This document shows positions 22,447 through 34,790 of a DNA stretch of 64,000 nt, piece after piece (the first letter of the stretch is position 1; each line of letters begins with the position of its first letter). The translations under genes and the position numbers were made by a program. The notes beneath the pieces are model-generated. The model had not been told where the DNA came from, ran no database searches, and saw only the letters and a program-made list of their open reading frames with translations. The stretch comes from Isoetes taiwanensis (Eukaryota > Streptophyta > Lycopodiopsida > Isoetales > Isoetaceae): the NCBI GenBank assembly GCA_021234155.1, contig JAJEKV010000024.1, positions 11,818,913-11,882,912 of the forward strand. The letters are read 5' to 3'.

Positions 22447-24304
22447 TTTGATGCTCCTGTGTTCTGTCCTAAAATACCAGAAACTAGTACCAGCAACCCT
22501 TGCATGTACATTGTGGCTTACATGCACAAATTTATAGATGCCGTGGTTGATGCACAGCCAAGCTCCATTTTTGTAAGTAGAACATGTTATTTTCCTATTA
22601 GTTATTTGTTGGTATAGTCCTCTAATACTTGTGCACCATGCAGATAACACCCAGTTGGTTCACTGATGCCTATGCCAAGTCACGGAGGGATCATCTAATG
22701 GAGGTATTAATTGTAGAAGGCGAGATGAATATACAAGCAGTTGTTCCTACACAGGGTAGATAGTCTCTTTGACTTGTTTGTAAATTACAGTTTTGTATGA
22801 GCCATGCTCCGAGCTTCTTTGTACTCAATAAGTAATGAAAAAATTAATTTATTTGTCTCACTTACACCTGTGCAAATAATAAATGTGTAATTATCAATGT
22901 GTTTTCTCAATTGTGTGATCTGAAATGTAATTATAAATTGTGAATCTCAAGTGTTTTCTTGCTGACAGGTGAATCATCTAATTCAGGGAGAAAGCTCATT
23001 ATCTTTGACTTAAATTATGTGTTGGGCAAGAGTGTGCACAAGAATGAAAATATTAACTCAAGATATCAACAGATCCAGAAAGATGAGCTTCAATTTAATA
23101 TAGGAAACAGGTTTTTTTTACTGCAGGCCAGGGTTAGCATCATTGTTAGCATTTGTAAGAGAAGGGTTTGATGTTGCCATCTGGTCTTCACTCACTTCTA
23201 AAAATCTTCACCCAATTGTACAATATATTTGTGATGCTTTTTCCATAAAGCTGAAGTTTGTTTACAGCCAGGAGCAGTGTTGGACTCTGCCACACAAACA
23301 CCCTACTGAACCTCAAAAGGGGTTGTTTGTGAAACCATTAGCTGTGGTATGGAAAGAGTACCCAGAGTACTATGGACATATAGTTCTGATCGATGACGAA
23401 AGATACAAATCCACTTTGAATCCTGTAGGAAGCTACATATGTCCTTTCTCTTGGACACCGATATTAGCTGGCGACAGATTGCTTGTCATGGAGCTCATTC
23501 CATGGCTTAATGGATTCAAAATGGCTGAAGATGGTATAGTTTATGTGAAAGAGCATCCAATGACTAATGCAGCAGATGGCATATCAGAGCAGGTGGAACA
23601 GATTTTGCTGGCAAACTATGGCAGCAACTTGGGTGCTCTGCTGCCTAAATTTAGTCAATATACAAAGCAAGGAATGGAGAAACTGCCATCATGTTATTGG
23701 CCTGTCCACTGGCCCATTGTTGGTACAGACTTTGAATGATGTACAAATTCAAATGTTATGAATATATGTATCAAAGTTTTTGTTCATTGCACTTGAGTAC
23801 TCTGTTTTTACTGTCTTTCTTATTGGTACAATTATGAGTGTGTATACATAATAAGTGATCTTCATTTGCTTTGTAGATGAATGGACTGAAACACAAAAGA
23901 CTATTAAGAAACTAAGAGATAGAGTTCTGCTGCACCCAGAGGTAATACAAACCAACACAAGCTGCAAGTACATAGGGCTGGGGACCGATTATCGCCTCTA
24001 TACTGCTGTTCCTGAACTTTGGGAAAAGGTTGAGCAGATTGAAAATTATGAGGAACGAGCAACCATGAAATGTATATTGGCAGCAAATCACTTGTTGCAC
24101 AACCCTTGGGGGAAGGCACGTGTCCTGGAAGATGCAGGCCATGTAGGATGGACAGGTTTGCCAGTGGCACGTGCTATAGAAACCGCATGGACTACTGCTT
24201 TAGAGGATATCTCTTCAGCCTCTTGGCGGGCTGGAAGACATGATGCAATAGTCATAAGATATCAGGCTCCTACTGACATTTTGAAGCTTGGTCATGAATT
24301 ATGA
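22447..24304 (+). pseudogene. FCP1/NLI-interacting-factor-like gene, 5' end lost, one frameshift
   Basis: Exons fit at 22447-22572, 22644-22755, 22969-23722 and 23877-24304, all with GT/AG introns in matching phase. The third exon carries a HAD/NIF-type phosphatase domain. RKLIIFDLNYVLGK is the DxDx(T/V) position, but the second Asp is Asn. PGLASLLAFVREGFDVAIWS and later YGHIVLIDDERYKS (the DD motif) follow. The missing nucleophile-loop Asp suggests weak or absent phosphatase activity. A one-base shift near 23112-23128 (an 8-T run then CTGCAG) separates the first motif from the rest. The C-terminal about 140 residues match nothing I know. The upstream side is cut by the TIR element end at 22446, with no start codon visible. 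Confidence 0.65.
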
Positions 24305-24496
24305 GCCACAATTGTGTTGTATTTATGTCCACAATATAAATATATCAACTATTTGTACATGAAAACCTGTCCATTTCTTATCTTTGCCATGACTGAAACT
24401 ATTTTTAATGTTTATGCAATTCAACTTTCTTATGTTCAATTCTAATCAACTTACACTTAACAAATTTTTATAATATTTCTGGAATGTACAACAGAT

Positions 24497-24529
24497 ACAT
24501 AAGATGTACATTTGTTGTACATCTTATGT
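24497..24529. repeat. Perfect 14-bp-arm hairpin with TGTACA core
   Basis: ACATAAGATGTACA and its inverse flank a TTTGT loop. More TGTACAT words follow to 24545. It lies just beyond the 3' end of the minus-strand transposase-like gene and shares its core with the array at 26878-27155, so it may be part of that element's terminal region. Confidence 0.7.
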
Positions 24530-24636
24530 ACATTGATGTACATAATGCACTTCTGAAGTAGTCCAGTTCTTCAGTTCTTATCTTTTATATGAACAAAGTA
24601 TTACAATATTTCTGGAAAGTACCACAGATCTGACTT

Positions 24637-27600
24637 AGTCCATGTCATCTACAATTGCTGGAAGTTGTGATAACAATGTCTCATGGACTTCATCTAGCAA
24701 GTGAAATGCTGTGCTTGACCCCCTCAGCTTGTGTTTTACTTTCTTGAATGGGTTTCGAACCCCAATCACAGATTCTGCAGGTACCAAAACATTCTTAGTA
24801 GGAAGCAGTTTATACTTATTGTGGCAGCCTGGGATTAGTTCATAATATTGTCCTTCAATGACACTAGTGCCAGCAGAGTATTCATTTCCATAGTCATCAA
24901 TTGAATCTTCTTCCAATGCATGCTTTTCCCTGGTGCACATGAGAACATAGTATGAAACACCTTCCACATTGTCTGGTGCTGCAAAAGACACAAATACATC
25001 TCAAAACACTCAATTGTCATCTAAACCAGCCTCGTCTTACGCATACAAAACTTCCACATCATTTTCAAACTTCACCACGAGAGGCAATATGATCGTGGGC
25101 TCCAAACTTTTAGAGACCATTCTCCACAATGTTTAATGTTCTCACAATTCAACCAATTGAAGTTCATGCAAGCATCACAAAAGCACGAGAGTGGTCTCGC
25201 ATAGCAACTTTGTTGGATCTCACTGGGTTTATAGTTGACCGCGTAATGTATCTGCTAAGTACCAGGTAAAGTCTTGCAATTGAATGCTTGCTGCCTGTTC
25301 ACATCTATTTTTCCAACCTCCCAAAACACCCTTTCACAATCCGATTCCTTGGCCCTTAAAACTGCACATGCTGTTTTTGCACCTGTCACTGGCATGCCAT
25401 TTTGTTTTCTCTGCTCGCTCTCAAGCCACAACTTTGCTATACCAGCCTCGCCATCATGTGTGCCTTTCCCATGGCCAGATCCAAAGAAATTCCATATCAC
25501 TCGAATTTTATTTTCAACATAATATCTACAGATTCCATACCATGCCCGTGCAGATTTGAATTGAGATGCACAACCATCCGACCACACATAATGAAGGTTT
25601 ATGTGTCCACCTCCATTATTCCTAAGCCACCCCAAATGTAATTTAACACCATGTTGCACAAAATGAGTGTCATGCTTTCTGTCATCTGAAACATAGAAAT
25701 GCACTGTTTTTTTAAGCTTACCTTCTATTTTCATCATTGAAATATGGACCAAAATACTAATTTGATCAGGATTCCAATGCTCGGATTGCACTTCTGTCCC
25801 TGGTTTCAATGTGTAGTTCTTTGCAAAGTCAACAACAAACAACACACTATTATCCGGGAGTTTCTCAACACATCTTTTAAACTGTTTGCTCTGCCAGTGT
25901 GCTGTAAAGTTATGATCTGTAAACTTAGCAAGCTGAATTTTCATGTTCTTTAACAAAACAGATGCTTTGTCATTCTGATCAACTAATCTAAGCCTTCTGG
26001 ATGTACCTTTTTTGGATGGCTCATTGGCATATGCATATACTTGCCAGTCGACATTCTGAATTCCATCTTCCTCGTTTGGACAAATGTCTAATTTCTTCAC
26101 TCCACATTCATCACATTCATCTTTGATGCATTTTAGTTTATGCCATTCATCCGTCACATATTTCTCGCAAACTGTTGACCTCCACAAGATACTAACATTA
26201 TCAAAAGTCTTCTTGTTTGCTTGACATACTCCATTGTTTTGCTGGTAAAGTATTAAATAAATTTGAATCTACACTCATGTTTCAGTAGGGTCTACACTGC
26301 CCATTCTACCTTATCAATCTTTGTGCCAGCAGAATTAACCTCCTCACTACCTCATCCTCCGCATCTAGAAAGGTACTTCTTTTTCAGAAATCTTATCACA
26401 AACTGAAATGCTCCTAAGGCGTTTAACACTTGAAATCAAACAAGAGAGAATAATGGAACTCAAATAATAAATATCTTTCTTTATAAAAATTCAGTAACAA
26501 GGATTTGTAATTCATAAACTCGGGCTACAACTCAAACTACGTAGGAATCTACGCATGACAACATCTCTACTATCACTCGCGCTCCCCTCGCTGCAGCAGC
26601 AAGTGCAATTAACATGTAGGGATCTCCTCATATCATTGAAGGCCTTTCTGTACAGATCTGCTTGCTCATGTTTGACACAACAACATGTATTTCTCTCCTT
26701 CAATTTCCTTATGCAATCAGGTTTCAGATACTCGAACTGTCGAAGGCGAATTTTGGTATCAGGGTTCTGATATACAAACTGTTGATAAAGCTCAGACTGC
26801 AATAACAAAAGCATTAAAGACCATGTTAGCAAAATGATGTCAGCAACCAGATGCCAAAAGAGTATTGAACTATACAATTGTACATTTAATGTATGTTCTA
26901 TGTACATAAAATGTCCATCCAACAGTTCCACTGATCTGTAATTGTACATCTAATGTACATATAATGTACATCAGTACATCTAATGTACAGCCAAACAGTT
27001 CCACTGATCTGTTACTGTACATTTAATGTACATCCAATGCACATCTAGTGTACATCTAATGTACACCTAATGTACATCTAATGTACATCTAATTAATGTT
27101 ACAATATTAGTACATCACATTAATGTTACAATATTAGTACATCTAATGTACATATGTATGATTTGTTTGGCTTCATTACCTGAAAGTACACTAAAATGTA
27201 AAATGATGTAATTTTGATATTCAAGTACATGTAAATGCAGCTGCATAGACATGTAAGTGTTAATGGAAACAATGTAAACAATGTAAAAATGTGAACAATG
27301 TAAAATGCAATACGTTTCATGAAAACCATGTGTATTCATTAATAGGTCACTCGGAACAGAACTAGAATGTACAGAAGAAAGTCATGAAAGAATTTTGGAA
27401 GAAAACATAATCTCCAAAACTGAATTGATTCAATTACAAGAGCAAACCTGTGAGATATCATGGTATTGTATTGCTTGTGTTCTCCTCTTCATGACATCTC
27501 TAACCTTTGGTGAAACTTTGGTATTATCAAGCCAAAATTCACGAACCTGACATTTGATTGAATCATCGATTCTATTTGATCTTGGCATCCTTCCTGCCAA

Positions 27601-28108
27601 AGCCCATACATTTGCTCCACTTAATGACATTATCTTCCTTCTTGCTGCAGCTTTGGATAAATTTCTTGGCTGTATCTTTAGCAATTTTGAAGAAACATTC
27701 TTGTTTATATCTCCTTTTTTTTCCAACAATCATCGATAACAGTGAATGTTTTGCAGCCAATTTATCTTTGCTATTAGCAGACTTTACTTCTTGAAGCCCA
27801 TCTTTCAAGTTTCTAATCATTGATTTCATAACAATAACTTCGGAAGGATTTCCAATTACAGGTTCGAAAAAAGAAAAAAGCCTGTCATCTTGCAACAAAC
27901 GAGCACAAAAAACTAATCTTTGATCTGGACGAAGCGTTTGCCAGCAACTGAGGATGCAATCCACCGACCTGTCAACACGCTGCTTTATTTGTTTTGTGGC
28001 ATAACACTGGCCAATGTCGGCATACTTGCGCTTAGAACCACCACTTCCATTGGAATTCTCACCCTCCATGAACAGATTGAAATTGATTTGTATTTCTTGT
28101 AGATTCAA
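24637..28108 (-). pseudogene. Spliced transposase-like gene (SDG...HGKG...HDG family), frameshifted
   Basis: Reading from 28108 downward, exon 1 (MEGENSNGSGGSKRKYAD...) ends near 27436. The next exons start at 26796 (SELYQQFVYQ), at 26241 (QNNGVCQANKKTF) and at 24978 (PDNVEGVSYYVLM), and the last ends at 24637. KPDCIRKLKERNTCCCVKH and KCIKDECDECGVKKLDIC are Cys-rich, probably zinc-binding. FVVDFAKNY, YVWSDGCASQFKSARAW and GSGHGKGTHDGEAGIAK give acidic residues spaced as in an RNase H-fold (DDE-like) core. I know similar proteins from plants and invertebrates as transposon-derived, without a firm family name. An A8 run at 27715-27722 shifts the frame in exon 1, so it is a pseudogene or carries a sequencing indel. 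Confidence 0.7.
26878..27155. repeat. Degenerate TGTACATCTAA tandem array
   Basis: About twenty copies of TGTACAT with TTAA or CTAA spacers (unit of about 11-12 bp, for example ATGTACATCTA) fill this stretch. TGTACA is itself a palindrome. The array lies in the intron between exons 1 and 2 of the minus-strand transposase-like gene. The same core forms the hairpin at 24497-24529 and appears again at 28288-28355. Confidence 0.8.
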
Positions 28109-28420
28109 TTGGTATGTGTTTGCTTCTGGAATTCGTTCGGTGTTCGTCCTGTGAAAGGGGGGAATTTCGGAAAGGGAGGGACGGATCCATTCGAATTGGT
28201 TCGGTGGTTAACCAAGAATTTCGGGGGCACTGTCAGGGATGATCTTGCAATCATTGCAAACCTGACACAAAACGACAAACCAGACTATCTTGATGTACAT
28301 CTAAAATGTACCCCAAAAAAGCACAAATTCGTCCTTCAATTCAGTACGATGTACGTACACCCTTTCATGCTTTTACCCCTATGGATTGGAACAGTGGCCA
28401 CCAGATCCTTTTGCACAATG

Positions 28421-28900
28421 AAGCTAGCGTCTTGGAATGTTCAGGGTGTTGCTTCTTCCCCAACCAAAAGGAGAAGACTTTTCGTGGCTCTTGCTAGGTT
28501 GAAGTCAGATTTTTATTGTTTACAAGAGCACAAGTGCAAAAAAGAGGATGCGCAAAAGGTAGCTTCTGTGGTTGATAGGCAATATAACGTTCTGGTGGCT
28601 GCACCAGACTCGACAAAAGCAAGAGTCCTTACAACATGGAGTTATGATATAGCAATCACATTTACGCACACAGACAAATTTGGTCGATGGATTATTATCA
28701 AGTGGTTTGAAATAAGGGACAAGAGTGGGGACAAGTGAATGTATATGCAGACAACAGGCCTCGTTAGAGAGATGCACTCTGGACTGCTTTGAGGTCCAAG
28801 CTAGGTCAATTGGGCACTCATATTGCATGATTGTTGGTGGATGACTTCATCACGGTTGAGTTGGAAGCTGATCGGTGTGGCAGAGGATCGGAAATTGTCT
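28421..28900 (+). pseudogene. LINE endonuclease fragment
   Basis: MKLASWNVQGVASSPTKRRR followed by KSDFYCLQEHKCKKEDAQK is the start of an apurinic-endonuclease-like (EEP) domain as found at the N-terminus of plant L1 ORF2. The Asn of SWNVQG and the Glu of LQEHK are the first two conserved metal-site residues. The frame is open to 28738, then continues with stops (VNVYADNRPR, LLVDDFITVELEAD), where the GDFN-like block is degraded. No reverse transcriptase follows on this strand, so it is a truncated piece. Confidence 0.7.
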
Positions 28901-29680
28901 AAGGCTTTGAACGTGAATAGTGACATCGTTTGATGCATGATTGTGAATAGTGGCAAGAAGATTAGCTTCTCCAAACTTAGATGTATCATTTAGCCAGAGA
29001 TTAAGAAAGATATTGTCTAATTATATCCAATCATAATAAGGTTAGCTTCTACAAACTTAGAGATATTACCTATTAAAGATATTATCTAATCATACAGATG
29101 GTGTACATATAATAATGCATAAAAAAGATGCTACATTTCAATCTTGAATAAAAGATGGGGGGTGTCAAATTCAGACGATTTTTGGTGCATTGAAAAACTT
29201 GGATTGCAAGCTTTTCGTCGGTGTATGGCATCAGGCAGTTCAACGTCGGAATGTCGGATTTGAGGTGTACCATTTTTGCCTCTATGGTACCCTAGTATGT
29301 CTTCCTTTGTTGTTACTTCTTCTGTTAATTCTACTTCCGTGGCACTTGGATATATTTCTGTTGCTATTTCTACTGTGGCATCTGCCCCTCTAGTGCAATC
29401 TGATGCTTCTGTAATTCCTCCTGCTTTGCCGTCTAACTCACTAACTCATGCCGTGATCCTCTTGCTTTTGTATATCCATCTGCTATTGCATCCATTATAG
29501 ATCCTTGTCCTCTTATATTCTAGTCCTCGTTCTACCATCTGCCTGCTACCTCTGTTGGAATTTTGCCTCCCACTTCTTCCTCTTCTGCGGGTCTTCTGCC
29601 TTTCCCTACCCCTGCTCCTTGGACGTCTAGTGATACAATTGTTTGTGTGTCACGCATATGCTTTAGTGATTGAATAAAGC
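28901..29680 (+). other. Low-complexity Ser/Pro-coding stretch, no gene assigned
   Basis: The first half is AT-rich without coding signal. From about 29290 to 29640 pyrimidine-rich sequence encodes Ser/Pro/Thr/Val-rich peptides in shifting frames (for example PPTSSSSAGLLPFPTPAP). This could be the disordered part of the LINE ORF1-like gene that follows, but stops prevent a single frame. Confidence 0.3.
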
Positions 29681-30300
29681 ATGATATATGACATCTGGTG
29701 TGCGATCTGCTCATGTCATGCTGCTATGAATATTATGATAGAGAATAATAAATCTGCATATTTGAAGGAGTTACAGGCTGCGGAGGATAAGATGGACATT
29801 CAATTTCCGTCAGCGAATATCTTTTACGAAACTCGTGAATGTTCTAATGCCTTCATGCAAGAAAGGCTTCATGTTGTTGAGATTCATCATGGTATGCACC
29901 TACAATGTATTCAAGATCTTATTTCTCATGCTATTGCATGTCATTTTACTGGTCAGTTTGTTGATCTTAGAAGGATGGGCTTTTGGATGAAGCAACATTT
30001 ACATAGATTGGGTTTACCCCAGCATGAGTCTTTGAAGATTCTTAACAAGCAAAACAATTACTTTCTGATCATGTTTGGGTCCCCCATAGCAGTTGATAAG
30101 CTGATGAAACATGGGGTAGATCCTTTATGGGGACATTATTTTTTATATCAGGTATACACATGGCTTTCTGTCGAGCAAGACTAGTGCACTTCAGATGCCA
30201 TGTTGGTTTGCCTTGGAAGACTTTCCTATTGAGCTGCAAATTCTAGAATTCATGATGGTCATTGCTAGTGGCTTGGACTCCATCTTGCTCATTTGCTCCT
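29681..30300 (+). pseudogene. LINE ORF1-like (DUF4283-type) fragment
   Basis: The frame 29681-30184 contains HFTGQFVDLRRMGFWMKQHL, ILNKQNNYFLIMFGSPIAVD and HGVDPLWGHYFLYQ. These resemble the RNA-binding DUF4283 domain of plant L1 ORF1 proteins, in which a strand-rich fold ends in a W/G/H-rich block. After a frame change near 30150 the sequence continues MPCWFALEDFPIELQILEFM and IASGLDS, which is the usual end of that domain. Such proteins bind the element RNA. Stops follow. The LINE insertion at 30711 falls about 400 bp downstream. Confidence 0.5.
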
Positions 30301-30710
30301 CGTATTTGTGTCTCTCTTCCAGTTGATGCATCGCTTTCAAAATCTGTTATTGTCAAAAGTAGTCCACTGTTCTAAAACTGTGGCGTGAGCTTGCAGATAT
30401 GTTTCCTAATGCTACAGCCTTCTCTAGTTTTTGTATTAGAAGAACGCCTCCCTCTGCCCTTACACCATCTTCGGCCCCTGTACAGATGTCTCCATCCCCT
30501 CTACTCCCTCTCTAGTCTTGATAGCTTCTGATTCTAGTCATCCTGCCCATGCTCCTATTTTCATTCTTGCTCCTTTACCTCCCTGTCTTCCTTCTTCCTC
30601 TGAGTCCCTTGCCATTTTATCTGATGCGCATCATGAGAGGCTTGTAGTTATTGCTCACAAATAAGAACGATTGGAAGCATATCGTGGTGAGTGGTCCATC
30701 CCTCATATTT

Positions 30711-33019
30711 TTATTTTTTATTTTTTATTTTTTGAAGGACGACAAACTTTATTGAAACTTCAAGCCAAAAAGCAAAATACAAATGCAGAGGCGGGAATAA
30801 AGTCTCAGAGGATAATCATGATCCACTGAGTAGAACCACCAGCCTATGCATAAGACAACACACTCAAATAAGACTCAAATATCAACTGTCGCTTGGCAGG
30901 AGCAAGCGAAAAGCAATGGTAAGCCTTAACAATTCTAGCTTGTGCGACTTGGAGGACAACTGCAGGAGGAATATCCAAACCCTGAAAGAGAGACAGTCTT
31001 CTGCACTTCCAGATGGACCATAACAACCATCCTGATGCTAAATGAAATGCTTGGCTCCGCAACTTATTCCAAGTATCCGGATAGACAGCCAGAAGCACTT
31101 GTTGACTTGTCAATGTCACATGAAAAAGAGAAAGCAGCCAAGACCAAACAGGCTGGAGATGAACACATAAAAAGAAACAATGCTCAATGGTCTCGTCCCT
31201 TTGCTTGCACAGTGGGCAGAGTGCTGACACTCGAGGATCAAATCTGTGGACAAGCACGTTCACACGAGGACATCTGTGAAGAATCTGCCACCAAAGCACA
31301 GCCACCTTAGGATGGAGTAGTCTATCGCAAGCCCAAGTCCACATACGTCTCCAATTAGGAGGTGAAAGCTGAAGGGACCATCTAGTGGATGGCGGAAGGA
31401 TATCACTATTGACAAGCAGCCTATACATAGAATTCACAAGCCTATGCTCATGAATACTCTGGTGGGAAACCCACATGCACCCTTCAATAGCCTCTGGAGC
31501 AACCAATGGCAGAGTACTAGCAACCTTTTGCCAAATGGGTCTGTCCCATCGAGACAATGAGAATTTTGTTTGAAAGATTTGCCATGTCGCTAACTGGCCA
31601 GAATCATACCATGCCGCAACTGTCAAGATTCCTGCTAACCTCCAGCGCCGTTGAGTTAATGGATAAACCGAGGCACAAAGTGGAAGATTATTTTCCACAG
31701 GTATCCACCAACAAGGGGCATTCAACTGATGACATGCAACAAGATCAATCCGAAATAGGGTCCGTATTGTCTTCAAAAAAGGAGAGGCATTAGGAAAAGG
31801 GCATAGCTGATAAAAGAGACTCCAAGGAAGAAACGGTTTTAATGAAGCTTTCCAAAAGGAACACAATGTGCAAGTGACTGCTTCACCAACCGCACTCCAG
31901 GTGAGTCAACCATATCCTTAAGGATCCTCCAAATGAATTTAGAAATTAGAATCTTACTCTGCAAATGGAAGTCTGTCATACCCAAACCACCTGCAAATTT
32001 TGGCTTGGTGCATTTGGACCATGCAACCTTGACCACAATATGCTCCTCAGTCCCACCCCAAATAAAGTTACGGACAATCGTAACAATCACCTGAAATTTT
32101 GACTGAGAAGCCAGAAGGGCAGAGGCCATATAGACATGGGAATTACTTAAAACATACTTAGCAACAGTTATTCGCGCTGGCAGAGAGAGCTTAGCAGTAT
32201 TCCACCAAAACAAATGTTTACGTAACCCTTCAATGATAATATCCCAAGCATCAGAGGTAGAAATATAAATACCCACAGGTATACCAAGAAGTTTAGTAGC
32301 CTTCCCATGAGGAAGCACCTTCCAAGGAAAATCCGCAACACAAGAAGGCACAACCCCGTCAAGCGTCCATAATGCAGAACACTTTGGCCAACCAACAAGA
32401 ACTCCAGATGCTAAAGAGAAAGTATCAAGAAGAAGCTTTGCATTCTGAAGATTGTCTGTGTCAGCAACAAGAAAGAGGAACGTGTCATCAGCATACTGGT
32501 TACAAATTTCTTGTGAACCATCCTCCATACTCAACCCCTGCACTATCCCATCCTGCATGGCCTTAGCAAATATCTGTGAGAGGACCTCAGCTACTATTGT
32601 GAACAAAAGTGGAGCTAATGGGCAACCTTGGCGAACATCTCGCCCAACCGAAAAAACAGTGGAGGGTTCCCCCTGAAACGACACAGTAGATCGTGCCGAG
32701 ATCATCACTGGTGAACTGCTGACCAAAGCCCAATGTTAAGAGGCTTTTTTCCAAAAATTCCCAATCTACACTGTCATATGCTTTGGCAAAATCTAACTTA
32801 AGATAGACTATACGCTGACCTTTCAATCTGGCCCAATACATACCCTCATAAGCAGCAGCAACATTGTCTAAAATGCTCCTCCTTGGCAAGAATCCAGATT
32901 GAGTAGGAGAGATTGATACAGCCAAGACATCACGCACTTTGTCTGCAAGGGCCTTCGCAAATATTTTATACATGGAAGACACTAATGTGATAGGGCGCCA
33001 GTCAGATATTGTCTTCGGC
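30711..33019 (-). mobile_element. 5'-truncated LINE with poly(A)-like tail and 15-bp target duplication
   Basis: CCATCCCTCATATTT occurs at 30696-30710 and again at 33020-33034, flanking the element exactly. On the minus strand the element begins inside the reverse transcriptase (EGPKTISDWRPITLVSSMYK), runs through YADD and a zinc-binding C-terminus, and ends in an AATAAA (about 30745) and a tail of AAAAAT repeats at 30711-30735. This is the product of target-primed reverse transcription. The full-length parent is a plant L1-type LINE. The duplication is perfect, so the insertion is fairly recent compared with its decayed surroundings. Confidence 0.9.
30844..33013 (-). pseudogene. LINE ORF2: reverse transcriptase and zf-RVT domain, frameshifted
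   Basis: Three frames add up to one protein. 33030-32727 gives RT fingers (DWRPITLVSSMYKIFAKALA, YLKLDFAKAYDSVDWEFLEK with the first catalytic Asp). 32726-31839 gives RQGCPLAPLLF and the catalytic box NQYADDTFLF, then thumb/connection. 31866-30844 gives a region ending in the reverse-transcriptase zinc-binding domain (VLWWQILHRCPRVNVLVHRF, ALCPLCKQRDETIEHCFFLC). Frame changes lie near 32700 and 31850. The endonuclease domain is absent because of the 5' truncation. The enzyme is thus inactive at this locus. Confidence 0.88.
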
Positions 33020-33034
33020 CCATCCCTCATATTT

Positions 33035-34790
33035 GCCTCAGAGCCCCTGGATTCTCATCCTGTTCCATTATGTGTGATTCCCCAGAGCCTGATGGTCGGA
33101 TTTTTGGGACGATTAAGTGTTCTCTGTTGCTAACAGATCAGTGTCTGCTTTGGGTTGGCTGCTCCTTGTGCTTTCAGATTTGAACCTTCTTATGGCCGTC
33201 TGCATCTATTGTTATCAGAACTGAGTCCTTAGAGGATTCGTTGTGGCCATTGGTAACATCACCTACTTGCTGTCAGATTTGAGTCTACAGAGGCTTCTTG
33301 TGGCTATTTTGACATCATCAATTGCAGAAACATAGTTTTTCTTCATGCTTGAGGGCTTCTTGCCTTATCAAAGATCCATTTCCATAGCACAAATCGTGAA
33401 AAATAGGAACTTCTCATAATGGCAAGAAATTTTTAGTGTAGTTTAATTGTTGATCCTACTTGCATGAACAAAGTTACTAGACATATCTCTAAAACAAAGA
33501 CCTTAGTACTTCAATGAAAAAGGAATTTTGTAGAAAATTACTGGTTCAACCTCGCATGTTTAGGAATGTATTTTGTATAATCTCAAACTGACACAAATTC
33601 ACTACTTCAAAGAGCCATCGTAAAATTTTGGACATTAATAACGGATCTACCCACACAGGTTTGGAACGAAAGAAATGTTCGCGAATTATGTTAGCAAAGA
33701 AGCAGCTATATGTGAAAACCAAGTTCCTCAACTCTTTCTACATTTACGAGAAAGGCATATTCAATTACTATTTAATATCAATGCTTTACACCAAACAATT
33801 AACACTTAACACTTAATGGCTTCATATCCATACTTCTAGAATAGACAGTCTTTGGTACTCTTAGATGCAACCTTGATTCGCTCCTTCCTTTCTCACCTTT
33901 ATCACTATAAAATGCATTACAACAGAATGAATTCAATTTTTAAAGCAGATCAAAAATATCATCTTAACTATTTGAGATACCAAGAATGCCAAAGAAATTC
34001 ATTGGAAAAGAATGGGCAGAGAAAAATGAGCTCCTTCTATGCAGTCAAATTGAATACCCTATGGGTTCATAAAACTGGATCCTGGACTTGCTCGCAAAGC
34101 TTGCTTGCAAACTGGCAATCTCGGATTCCCCAACATCTATCACATGGTCATGGCAGCTATGGCATTGGTGCAGAGGAGCGACTTCGAATGCATCTGTTAC
34201 CTGCCTCAATCTTCTCTTCAACAGAAAGGCAAAAAATTAGGGCGAAGAAGCATATGACATTCACAAAACAAAAGGGCAACTATGGCGCATGAAGGAAGCA
34301 CAAAGCCGTAGATTTGTTGCCTCCAGTAGATTCTCAGAAGCAAAATGCCAGTTGCATCTAACTGGTGCCAGTTGTTGGAAGAAACTGGCTCTCACGGAAG
34401 AAGAGCCAGATTAGGCATGGCAAATGCAGAGCAGGCCATAGCAAGCTAGTCTGACCAGCAAATCCACAGAGGCCATTGGAATAGGTCAAATAAATATGGC
34501 AAATCTGGCAAAGATAAAAACTAATTGATTACAAATATTCCATCGAAGAATGGTCGAAATCCATCATAATCTCAAGCTGCAAATCGTTATTGATAGACTG
34601 ATGGCAATGACAAATCTAGAGCAATGGAATTCTGCAAGTAAGATGTAATTATCAAGCAAAGCCTCTGCAATTTATAAGACAGCATGGAAAAGGAAGTGGT
34701 TGGAATCACAAATCCAACCAAAAAAGATTGCTCGCTTCTGAAAAAAGCCAGAGCCCAAAACTTTAGCCGATATCTAATGTGAACTACATT
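33035..34790. other. Non-coding stretch between LINE and Helitron Rep
   Basis: Sequence from 33035 continues the pre-insertion locus interrupted by the LINE. No open frame with a recognisable domain is present. Downstream of the Helitron Rep gene (minus strand) one would expect the helicase and a 3' hairpin ending CTRR. I see neither a helicase frame nor a convincing terminus here. Confidence 0.4.

Noticed and set aside
23109-23128. A 17-nt intron (GTTTTT...TGCAG) restoring the FCP1-like frame.
   Set aside because: It is too short to be spliced. A one-base indel by a T8 run explains the shift.
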